A stretch of DNA of 64,000 nucleotides from Eukaryota sp. TZLM1-RC (Eukaryota > Metamonada: BaSk clade), in NCBI GenBank assembly GCA_040285825.1, contig JAUPSS010000004.1, positions 2,708,550 through 2,772,549 of the forward strand. The letters are read 5' to 3'. Position numbers and translations under genes: made by a program. The notes below the pieces were generated by a model. The model worked only from the letters and a program-made list of their open reading frames with translations. It did no database searches and was not told where the DNA came from. Of this stretch, positions 23,886 to 33,413 are shown in pieces. How positions within the stretch are numbered: position 1 is the stretch's first letter; each line of letters begins with the position of its first letter.

Positions 23886-25964
23886 ATGCGCAATGCCCTG
23901 AAATATGCTACCCAGGCATGGGAACAGGGCCGTATCAGCGCTTTAGACTTCTTGATGGTCTCTAACATACTTTCTGGTCGCTCTGCTGATGATATCAGTC
24001 AATACCCTATTTTTCCATGGATATTCAGTGATTACTCCGCTCCTACAATTTCCACTACTCCTACCTCTACCCAGTTTAGAGATCTATGCAAGCCTATGGG
24101 CGCACAAAGTCCTCAACGTGCCTCATATGTTAAAGAACGCTACGAAAGCCTCTTATCTACAGACACACCCCCTTTCCACTGGGGCTCTCTCTACTCCAAC
24201 CCTGGCATCGTCGTCAACTGGCTTTTGAGAATTGAACCCTTTGCTTCTGCACTGGTTCATCTTCAATCCGGCTACTTTGATAATCCAGATAGACTCACTC
24301 ATTCCATCTCTGGAGCATGGAGAACCTCTGCATTAGGGGGACCTAGCGATGTTAAGGAACTTGTACCAGAAGTCTTTTGTTTTCCTGAATTTTCTCGTAA
24401 TTCTGGACTTTTCCTGGGCAAACGTCATGATTCTGAGCTAGTTGACGATCTCGTTCTTCCACCTTGGTCCTCTAACCCTAACCCTAACCTTTCTCCACTC
24501 AGATTCTGTAACATCCATCGCAAAGCCCTTGAACTCTCCACCAATCTAACCAGCTGGATTGATTTGATCTTTGGGAAGCACCAGCAAGGAGAAGGGGCCG
24601 TGGAGAGACTTAATTGCTTTTATTACCTTGCCTATTCTTCTTCCATTGAAGAAGTTCATAAGTTGACTGACCCCCATGCGAGATCAGCAGCTCGACACCA
24701 GGTTCACTGTTTTGGATCGATACCTCGTTGTCTGTGGCCAGGCGGGTTTCACCATTTACATTTGAAACTTGTTCCAAGAAATCTTTGCCCTTGGTATGTT
24801 GGCAAATTTTTAAAATTTTTGCAAATTTCGGAGTTGAGCTCACCGCTGAGCTCTCTTGGAAAAGAGGGTGAAAAATTCAATATTGACCTGTTTGGTGATA
24901 GTCCGACTCTGATAAAGGGATCAGCATTTGCAACTCGAAAGTTTTACTGGTCGTGGTCAAATTTTGGAGGTTTTGGTCAAGTTGCCCTAATACCCAGACA
25001 AAATAGTTCACTTTCTCTCTCCCAATCATCGTCACATCCCAAAATTTTAACCCTCCCGTCGCGCATCACGTCATGTACTGCTGATGAGCTCTTCCTGGGG
25101 GTCGGCACAGAAAGCGGTCAATCGTTTCTATTGACTTCAAACGACTTTACCCCTACTATCCTGACCACTTATTCCACACTCCACAAAAGCAGTATAATTT
25201 CCATGTCGATTCACCACCGTGATAATCTTCTCGCCACCCTTGATACTCGAGGTTGTTTCGCTGTCTGGGAACTCAGCGATGGAGTTGTTTTAACCAATGG
25301 AAATTTGAAGGGAGCAAAGTTTGTGGAGTTTGTCCTTGTGGAAGGAAGTATTTCTTTAGCTCTAGTATCACGTCATGCGATCACGATAGTGTCCCCTTTC
25401 AAGGGTTTGAATGAAGTTAGAATCACCACACCCCAAGATTCAGTCTTAGCCTCAATATCATGTTGTACACGGCCTCTCAGAAGGCTCTCCCGCTTGAGTA
25501 AACTTGGAAGCTCCAATGGATGTGTCGTTTTACTTACAGGACATTTAGATGGATTTGTGAGGTTTTGGACGGCTGATTCTGATGGTAAAATACGATTATT
25601 GGCAAAGTTCACCACCTTTGATGTTACAAAACCTGTCGTATCGATATTTGCTGATGTAAATAGTGTTATTGCTTGTAGTTCAGCTCATGTCAATTCTTGG
25701 ACAATACCGTCAAATGAATTCAAAAGAAGTCTTGTCGAAGAGGTCAAAAATGTGAGCTGTTCTGTTTGTGATAAAAAATTTGGGTTGATTAGTAACTTTA
25801 GTACTTCTAAATGTGAGTATTGCCAAGAAAATGTTTGTAGCAGTTGTTTAGATTTCTTTGAACTTATTTGGAGAGGTTCACCTGAAGGAAAAGAAGGAAA
25901 GTACAAGCTCAAAATTTGTTTCAAATGTGCTTATGATCTCTATTCAAAATTGTTAAGTTTTTAA
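23886..25964 (+). CDS. BEACH-WD40-FYVE-like protein (ALFY/WDFY type), probably 5'-truncated
   Basis: 692 residues. Residues about 10-285 form a BEACH domain: 'WEQGRISALDFLM', 'SGRSADDISQYPIFPWIF', 'FRDLCKPMG', 'ERYES', 'FHWGSLYS', 'LLRIEPFA' and 'VPEVFCFPEF' follow the family order. Residues about 340-615 hold WD40-like repeats ('GCFAVWELSDG', 'GHLDGFVRFWTADSDG'). From 625 four C-x2-C pairs (CSVC, CEYC, CSSC, CFKC) make a FYVE-like zinc finger, but the (R/K)(R/K)HHCR phosphoinositide signature is absent. WDFY3/ALFY proteins, which act in aggregate autophagy, have the same domain order. Such proteins carry a PH domain before BEACH and usually a long N terminus. Here an in-frame TGA lies 15 bases upstream of the ATG and a LINE ends within about 100 bases, so the 5' part is probably lost or in a separate exon. 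Confidence 0.85.
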   Translation: MRNALKYATQAWEQGRISALDFLMVSNILSGRSADDISQYPIFPWIFSDYSAPTISTTPTSTQFRDLCKPMGAQSPQRASYVKERYESLLSTDTPPFHWGSLYSNPGIVVNWLLRIEPFASALVHLQSGYFDNPDRLTHSISGAWRTSALGGPSDVKELVPEVFCFPEFSRNSGLFLGKRHDSELVDDLVLPPWSSNPNPNLSPLRFCNIHRKALELSTNLTSWIDLIFGKHQQGEGAVERLNCFYYLAYSSSIEEVHKLTDPHARSAARHQVHCFGSIPRCLWPGGFHHLHLKLVPRNLCPWYVGKFLKFLQISELSSPLSSLGKEGEKFNIDLFGDSPTLIKGSAFATRKFYWSWSNFGGFGQVALIPRQNSSLSLSQSSSHPKILTLPSRITSCTADELFLGVGTESGQSFLLTSNDFTPTILTTYSTLHKSSIISMSIHHRDNLLATLDTRGCFAVWELSDGVVLTNGNLKGAKFVEFVLVEGSISLALVSRHAITIVSPFKGLNEVRITTPQDSVLASISCCTRPLRRLSRLSKLGSSNGCVVLLTGHLDGFVRFWTADSDGKIRLLAKFTTFDVTKPVVSIFADVNSVIACSSAHVNSWTIPSNEFKRSLVEEVKNVSCSVCDKKFGLISNFSTSKCEYCQENVCSSCLDFFELIWRGSPEGKEGKYKLKICFKCAYDLYSKLLSF

Positions 25965-26309
25965 TTTCCTACTTTTTGATTTTAAAATTTTAAAAAAAAT
26001 TTGTGGGAAATTTAGTGGAAATTTTTTCTTTATTTGGTTTTTTTATTATCTGATATTACTCAGCGTTTTGTTTCATTTTTGGTATTTCATTTTTTTCTGG
26101 TTTTTTTGTGTCTGTGTTTGTAAATATTAGTTTTTCATTTTCATTTTTTTCATTGAGGAACATTTGTATTGAAGGTGTAACTGACTGTGGAAAAGAATGG
26201 TTTTATTTAATTCGTTATCAGAAATTAAAACAAAACAACTGGCCAAGAAACCAACATTAGTTTAAGATGTTTTAAAAACTTCACAATTGGTTCGGATCAC
26301 AATTGGTTC
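25965..26309. other. 3' flank of the BEACH gene
   Basis: T-rich on the top strand, consistent with a 3' UTR. No canonical AATAAA was seen close to the stop and no gene or repeat was recognised. Confidence 0.35.
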
Positions 26310-27058
26310 GTAACTGCATTATTAGTGCTTTTCACAATCATTTGAAAATCATCCAAAAAACGTATAGCCTTGGGAGCAAGTGAACCAAAAAGGGAAAATA
26401 CAAATGGATACAAATTGTATTTTGCATGCTGTTGACTAAACAATTTGGACAAAGGTTCATTGTATATTTTGATTTGGAATTTTCAGCATTTGAAAGGGAA
26501 TTATGAATTTCAGAATGATCAAGCCTTTCATTTGAGACATTACAATGATCAACAGACATTACATCCAATAAAATGGAAGTTCCATCTAATCCAGGTAATA
26601 TGACATCACCTCTATTATTCTTATGAAAATCATCTTCAGTATCAAACAGACTTGACAACAGCCAATGCAAACAACAATCATTCAATTCTATAAGACTTAC
26701 ACATACAATATAATTGGTCATCGTGAAGCTTGCTTATAAAAGTAATAAAATGTTTACAATTCAACAATGGAGTAATTGAAATTTTTCGAGAACAATTACA
26801 AATTGAATTATTAAGCAAATTATCAGGCCAGATAAACGGACAAAGTGTCATTTAACAAATGAGTAGTTGTAATTTCTCGAGAACATTTACAAATTAAATT
26901 ATGAGGTAAATTATCAGGCCAGATAAAAGAACGAAATCTCATATTCAAAGTCCAAGCAGAATCAGTTAAGAGTGTGCCATAAACTTGGGGAATTGTTGTT
27001 ACTAAAACAGAAGAAGTACTGTCACACATATCTTGCAAAAGATTTGCACAAACGGCAC
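26310..27058 (-). mobile_element. LINE B remnant (endonuclease end)
   Basis: Minus strand. 26823-27038 reads a C-terminal linker and CxC finger segment ('LICKCSREITTTHLLN'). 26338-26721 reads 'NNRGDVILPGLDG' and 'LDVMSVDHCN', the restriction-like endonuclease core in LINE B wording (compare 'RGDLVVPGLNG' at 37.7 kb and 'RADLVAPGIDG' at 45.6 kb). Several breaks; 5'-truncated. The family is related to, but clearly distinct from, LINE A. Confidence 0.7.
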
Positions 27059-27538
27059 CTTTTTTAAGGATTTTTTTGACCTACAAAACTGAGTATTGTA
27101 TTCTTAAAAAAACTTTATCTTGATGGATCAAATTTTTAAGACCAATAAATAACTGATTTCTACTACTATTGATTACTACTATAATGCAAATGCTGAACAA
27201 CCTTGTTGAATTTTATTGATGTATAACAAACCTCTTTCATTTTATTTACCATTTTTCCAAATCACAATTCAAAAGAATTCTCTTGAATCCAAGTCTAAAA
27301 AAAGTCTGTTGTCGAATTAAGATCATTAGGTATTGGGAATATCAATTTAGTACACTACCTAGTGTTGAAAATTAATAATGCTGTTTGGAAAAAATTGTTC
27401 TGAAATGGAAACGTTGCTCAAGGTCTTATTGGTAAACCAAAGTGAGAAAAAAGCAGCATCATTAGTGCAACATCCAAATAATTAACTATCCAAAATTGAA
27501 TCAAAAACAAAGAATGTTTCATTATGAAATAATATAAA
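27059..27538. other. Non-coding gap
   Basis: AT-rich; no gene, RNA or clear repeat recognised between the LINE B remnant and the 3' end of the NTPase-nuclease gene. Confidence 0.35.
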
Positions 27539-29679
27539 CTAATTTACCGCGGCATTACTGCGCTCCTCTTCTTCAAAAACTGAGTGGTAAATCTTAAATA
27601 AATTGCTTATTGTTGGGCCGAAAAACTCATTTCCCAAAAGAATATGACAAGGCTTTACCCCAACAAAATTTCCAACACTCTTCATTAATTCATCAAAAGA
27701 CGAATGTGGAAATCGTTCGTCATTTTCCGAGCGCAATTCTTTATAAACCTCGCTATAAATAGAGGAAATGCCTTCATTAATGCGGTACATCTCTTTAGCA
27801 TCATTCCGGCAACAAATTGAAAAGAGTACGGCAACCGGTGGTGAAGAGGCAAGGCTTTGGATAAACTGAGTGGCAAGTTGTCTCTTACTACGGTGTGAAG
27901 ACTTTGCATCCACACCAATAATCAGTTTTGAGTTGGGTTTTCCATCAATCAAAACAAGGTCCGGACCAGCAGCGTTCTTGTCATTCTTCCATAACTTTCC
28001 TCTACACGACTCCAAGTCATCCCATGTACAATTGTCTCTTGCTTCTATGGGTACTTGAATAGCAAGATTCTTAATTGATCCATTTGACTTTACATGGAGT
28101 TGTTCAAGGGTATGATATGAATTCATTGAAAACGAGTATTTCCTAGACCCCCATTCACAATGATCAGGAGAAGGTGAAGTATGACTTGGTCCAAACAAAT
28201 AAATAAGAGAATTGAATCCTGAAGCAGTGATTATTTCCGGGAGCAGGCTAATTCTGGAAATAAGAAAATGGCCAATGAGATCTTCAAAAGAATCACCCAT
28301 CTCCTTGGCAAATCTGATTCTTACTTGATGCTTGTTCTCATTGGTCAATTGACAATCATACTTCAGCACAAAGAGGTCAACGACACCATTGACCAGGTAT
28401 TGAAGTTTATTCATTAATTCAGGGTCCAGATAACACTCCATATTCCATTGTAAACTAAAGGTTGACAAAATACAATGAAATTGTGTGGAATTGACAGTAT
28501 TTGAATTGGAAATGGGAGGAGGAAGGACAAAAGGACACAACATCAAAAAAATCCACACTAATGTTTCCGCTATTTGTACAAATCTGATCACTATCACAAG
28601 TAGAGATATCAGGAGAAAGCGCAAGAGGAAGACCAGCTACACCAAGAGCCTGAATCAGAGGATAATTACTGCCAATATTAGAAACACTTCTTTCAGGAGA
28701 GACACGCCATTTCTTGTATTTGAGGAAATGTTCAATGGTCCGTACTATCGTTCTTGGATTTCCGGAGCACTGAATGAGACATTTCAAAGCCTCTTTACGA
28801 TCAAAGTTCGGTAGTTCAGCTAGATTGTGTTTAGTAATAAATTGATTTAGATGATAAAGATCAGAAATCGCTTCAAGTCTGTAAGTCACCACTTTGAATT
28901 TCGAACTTTGCAAGCACTGTTGTATATACTGACGGTATATACCAGCAACAAAAGGAACGCCGATTCTACCTATAACAAGATCCTTGAAAAACTGAAACCA
29001 ATCAGATATGATTGACTGCTTCTCTCCGCTCATACCTACATTGCGAGATGGAAGTTCATCAAAAAAGAAAAGAAAAGGCAACTCAATCTCGTCGTTGCCA
29101 TGGTAAGTTCTCCAAAAAGAAAGGGCTTGCTCATCATTCCGGAAATGGGAAAGTGATTGGTTGTTTACTGTTTTCGGTTTAAATCTTGACAAAAGCTCTT
29201 TGAGATTAGGAAAAAAAAGAAGGGAGCTCTGGACGGATATAGTCAATATCTAGATACTGGGAGAAGTACTTGAGGATATATTCATGCGACATCTGAAAAG
29301 AGCCGTCTGGAAGCTCCATGGCAACGAAGCGCCCAGAGAGATAAAGATAGGCAAGTAGATCAGCCATACAAGGCCCGTTACTTGGATGGTTATGACCGAG
29401 GAAAGCCTGCAAATCGTCGAAGACAGAGTTGTCTCCAGTAACCAGAGAATGAAGACAGCAAGTACCAAAAGTAGTTTTACCGGAGCCACGATTTCCGATG
29501 ATAGCATTGATGAAAGGCTTCTCTGTACTACCTTGATGTCCAGAAGCAACAAACTCAGCTAGTTGATCACACAACTTGTGAGTGAAAGAACGCACAGCAC
29601 CATGTCTGTTTATCATAGACGCCTTCTCATAAGCCTTGTATTCAGCTACCTTTATGGGAATTAAGTCACAATTTGACAT
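27539..29679 (-). pseudogene. P-loop NTPase fused to PD-(D/E)XK nuclease, CRN/RHS-like, two frame breaks
   Basis: About 710 codons in three overlapping frames: 29679-29206, 29246-28455 and 28624-27539. The first holds Walker A 'GNRGSGKTT' (residues 62-70). The second holds Walker B 'FLFFFDELP' and a helical remainder. The third holds a restriction-like nuclease core, 'GPDLVLIDGKP' then 'IIGVDAKSS', spaced like the D...DxK signature. This NTPase-plus-REase layout is known from the Crinkler/RHS-type proteins of protists and fungi, thought to derive from transposon-linked or conflict systems. Each break falls on a T homopolymer (T8 near 29212, T7 near 28548), so either two slips made a pseudogene or the assembly has two indel errors. 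Start: ATG at 29679, with no better upstream choice. Function in this organism is unknown. Confidence 0.62.
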
Positions 29680-30160
29680 AGGCTAATGACACAGAAATTT
29701 CGAAAGATTGTCAAGTAAGAGTCTTTGGTAAAATTGCTGCCCAAAATGTAGATAATGGTATTGCAAGGAGTAACAATCCAATAGCAAAGAAACTTTGCAC
29801 TCTCCATCAAATGTGGTCACGTTTCACCCTTCTGCATAATCACTCTCACAATTTAATTTGTCCTGCGATCTAATGACTATGGCCATTGTCAAGCCTTTGT
29901 TGAGGTGATATGTCTTCGTGATGGCCATGTCAATGCATATAACACTTGAATCGTGTACGAATCTAAAAACAAACTTCAGCTTGCCGTTATTACGTGTAAC
30001 TCACGCCACGGTAGCAAAACAATGGTTGTTATCTCCTGATTAAATAGATGGTCCCTTAAGTGTGTGGACTATCCTTGTAATTTCAAGTTATATAATACAT
30101 CTACTATACCAGGACGACGCTCACAATTTCGTACATTTGCCGATTAAAGACGTCGATTGA
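29680..30160. other. Non-coding gap upstream of the NTPase-nuclease gene
   Basis: Should hold the promoter of the minus-strand NTPase-nuclease gene. No specific element or repeat was recognised. Confidence 0.35.
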
Positions 30161-30360
30161 CCAGAGAATAGGACTGTCCAGGTTCAGTTCGGAACTGGTT
30201 CTGAACATCTTGAACTGGTTCAGTTCAGTTCAGGTTCAAGAATGATAGGTTCAGGTTTCGAACTAGTTTGAACTGATTCTGAACCAGTTCACCCAATGTC
30301 TCAGCTTGTTTTCTACTACTGTTTATAACTTGTACTCAGTTATTGCAATGACATAAAATA

Positions 30361-32655
30361 AAATTTTAATTTATTGAATTTGCACACTTGATTAAATTAA
30401 ATCATAACTAATGGGACGACTATCATTAAAATAAATGAATACAACCAGTAATTACTTTTTTTTATTTTTTTTTATAATAATTAATTTATTGAATTTGCAC
30501 ACTTGATTAAATTAAATCATAACTAATGGGACGACTATCATTAAACCAAGATTTCCTCTACAAAATCTTGATTTGCTTGCTGTCTAGCTAAAGCTTCTCT
30601 AATTCGATTGAAAAACCGCGGTAATCTATTAATAATGGCAAATTGAATCCGTGAACGCCATAAAAAAATATCAAATCTTTTCATTGTTTTTTCTTTAACC
30701 ATTTTTTGGAAGTCATCCAAAAAAGTTTCTGCTTCAACTGATAATCTTCCATTTATCGAAAATGGAAAAGCAATAAAAACCAGCTGTGTATTTCTATCGA
30801 TATTTGCATCTTCAATTTCTTTATCATATTTTCTATGTTTTTCTTTTGCTTTAAAATCCAGAGCAGCCACAGGATTAAGTTTTCTTCTGTGAACCAAAGT
30901 ATGGTTTGCAACATTACATGAGACAAAGTCAACAATAGCTTCAGAATTATCAATCCAATCACAGTATACATCACCTCTATCATTAGAACCAAAATTATTC
31001 AGAGAAAGTGTTTCTTTCAGCAGGGGCTCTTTGATACACGATATCCTTGCAGTTTGTGCCATATTGAAAACAGTGTCTCTAACAGCATCATGTAATGAAG
31101 AACGATAAGTTATCAATTTAGAGCAATTTAGAGCATGGCGCAAAGTGAGTTGAGGTGAATTCGAACAAATACATTTTTCTTTTGATAATAATTGGTTAAT
31201 GGGGATGTCCAAATATAATCTCATTTTTGTTACAAATGCTTCATTAGTAGCACACAATCCAAATCTTCGTGGTACAATGGTTACAAAAAGTGAAGAATCT
31301 GACACCTTGTTTTCACAAACACCCTTTTCCAATAACAATGAGTGAAGATCTTGATTTAAAACAGCCGAGCTGCAAATATTATTATAAAGATCTTTTTCAT
31401 ACATTCCAGTCAATCTTTTCTGTAATGTTCGAAGAGTGTACTTCAAATTTAAAACATTTTTTTCTGGAATATTGCCATTGAATGATTGGGGAAAACATCG
31501 ACCCCATTTTTCTACATCAATTCTTGAAATTTCTTCATTTAATGCAAAAACAGTGGAACTTTGCGTTGTCATCAATAAATCTTCCCAATCTGCAAATCTT
31601 TCGGAGAACTCAAAGATTGCATTTCTGCATCCACCAACAAAAGCACACGAGGTAAGAATAGAAGCCTTCGTCCACCCTAAACCACCATATTGTGGACTAA
31701 GGTAAGCATGATCTGGAATTTGAAACATTTTACATCCCAGTAATTGAGACAGAACTTTTGCACGTAACTCATTAAACTTTTGAGCCAAAGGTCTAGTGAC
31801 GAGAGGATTTGTAGATCGAAATATATGATTAAAATTGGAACTAAAACACAGTCTTATAATGGTAAATTTGATGTGTTTTTTATATCTAAATTCATCATTC
31901 GGTCAATTTTGTCAGAAATTGAGTTCAACTTTTCAAACAAATTTTTGGTAATTTCATCATTATTGCCTAAAAACGAACCCAAATGACGAATAGCATCAAT
32001 TGAATATAATTTGGCTTGAATTTCAATATCATCAATTATTGTGGAAACTGGAGAATTCGATAACAAAACACATTTAAGTAAATTAAGTCGGAGACCAATT
32101 TTGGTAAATAATTCTTTAAAACATACCGTTGCTTTTTTCACAATATTTAATTCACCAATAAGCACAACATCATCCATATATGCAATCATTTTTAGTGAAG
32201 GAAACATCTCTTGAATTTGCAGTAGAATAGGATGAATGGCCAAACAAAACAAAAGAGGTCCTTACGGATCTCCTTGCTTTACGCCACTTGATGAAATCAA
32301 AATGTTGTTACCAAAATGTAAATTAGAATATGTGCAATATGTTGATTGAAAATATGGTATTAATTCTGGCATATATTGCAATAGAGCACCATGGATACTG
32401 CGACGACTTAGCGAATTGAAAGCATTACTAAAATCCAATGACATGCAAAAATTGGATTCATTTTGACGAAATAAGACATCAGTAGCAAAAATCGCTGAAG
32501 AGACTCCATCTGTAGTATTTATACCATATTGAAAGGGTAATAAAATCTTTTTAGCTTTTTCATTGAACCTGCTTAAGCAACACGCAGAAAAAATATTATG
32601 TAAGCTCTCAGAGACTGCAATAGGACGAACATCCATTTTTGAATTTTTGTAATTA
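30361..32655 (-). mobile_element. LINE A copy 9, nested in the hAT element
   Basis: Minus-strand copy from the middle of the RT to the 3' end. Frames: 32660-32262 (RT motifs A and B, ended by TTA-to-TAA just after 'GVKQGDP'), 32252-31854 (motif C with intact 'AYMDDVVLIG', then a shift near 31850) and 31788-30541 (a long open stretch with linker, CCHC finger and the whole endonuclease through 'EEILV'). The 3' end is duplicated: the block 'taatttattgaatttgcac...' occurs at 30371-30432 and again at 30482-30543. Two or three lesions from intact. Confidence 0.88.
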
Positions 32656-32799
32656 CTCAATATATGCTCAATTTTTGTTTATTTTGGTGTTTCAAACTGT
32701 CAAATCAAAGTTTATATTTTGCATTTGACTTCTTTCGTTTCATTTCTATTGAAAAACACACAATATGTTCTCCTTTCACTTAACCCAACTGGTCCAGGG

Positions 32800-33000
32800 T
32801 TCTGAAATATGTTATCCGTCTTCCAAATGGTCTTGTCCGTTGTGACGTTACTACCTGTGAACGAAATGCCAGCCCCTATGGTAAGAACACCGGAAATGCA
32901 ACCTTAATGCGTCATCTCCGTAGAAATCATAACTCTCTTTGTATTGTTTTCAAAATAAAAAATTCTTTAAAAAAGACTTCTTTTTTTATACCGGTTCGGA
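32800..33000 (+). pseudogene. BED zinc-finger relic of the hAT transposase
   Basis: One frame reads 'VLKYVIRLPNGLVRCDVTTC' followed by 'GKNTGNATLMRHLRRNH'. The C-x4-C then H-x4-H pattern with 'G(N/T)xTxLxRHLRRNH' is the BED finger found at the N terminus of hAT transposases, where it binds transposon ends. No catalytic domain follows because the right TIR comes within 100 bases. Confidence 0.7.
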
Positions 33001-33413
33001 ACTGAATTTGGACAGCCCTACCAGAGAATACCTTTGAAATAAATACTTCTCATCTCATACATGTTTTGGAGCAAACGCAGAATATATTGCAAATTTATTC
33101 ATTATTCAAACAAGTCGTAGCAAACTATTTTTATTAACGAGGTGATAAAACAAGAAGTTAGGCAGGGTATTGTGGCTGTTAAAGCAAACCATGTCACGGT
33201 TTGGTCAGTAAAACAAATAGGTGTGTATAGAACTTTTAGATCATACGAAGACAACTTTGATATGTTACCCATGATTTTATTTTTGATGTGAGAGCAGACA
33301 ACAAGGGTTTGAAAATCCGAAGTGTAAACGTTACTATCTGAGTAATTCTCAATAGCTCAAAGAGTTCATTGAGTTGGAATTGGTGTTTTTGACTCCAAAA
33401 TCCATCTTTCCAA

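Larger units (their letters stand above)
30169..33020 (+). mobile_element. hAT transposon remnant with TIRs, 8-bp target duplication and nested LINE A
   Basis: Both ends are clear. The left TIR starts TAGGACTGTCCAGGTTCAG at 30169; the right end, ending at 33020, reads in reverse complement TAGGGCTGTCCAAATTCAG. The 8-bp sequence ccagagaa flanks both sides exactly (30161-30168 and 33021-33028), as expected for hAT insertion. Sub-terminal GAACTGGTTC-like motifs are repeated many times at 30180-30300. Near the right end the plus strand encodes a BED zinc finger (see 32800). A minus-strand LINE A occupies about 30361-32655, so the element before that insertion was only about 0.55 kb and non-autonomous. 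No transposase catalytic region remains. Confidence 0.85.

Noticed and set aside
24470-24500. Telomere-like run 'ctaaccctaaccctaac'
   Set aside because: It lies inside the open BEACH frame and encodes an Asn-Pro repeat; a similar Asn-Pro stretch occurs in the CUE protein at 55370. Too short for an interstitial telomere.
28440-28500. GT...AG intron between the second and third frames of the NTPase-nuclease gene
   Set aside because: A 'gtcaattcc...cctttag' segment could be spliced, but a single T loss in the T7 run at about 28548 rejoins the frames more simply.
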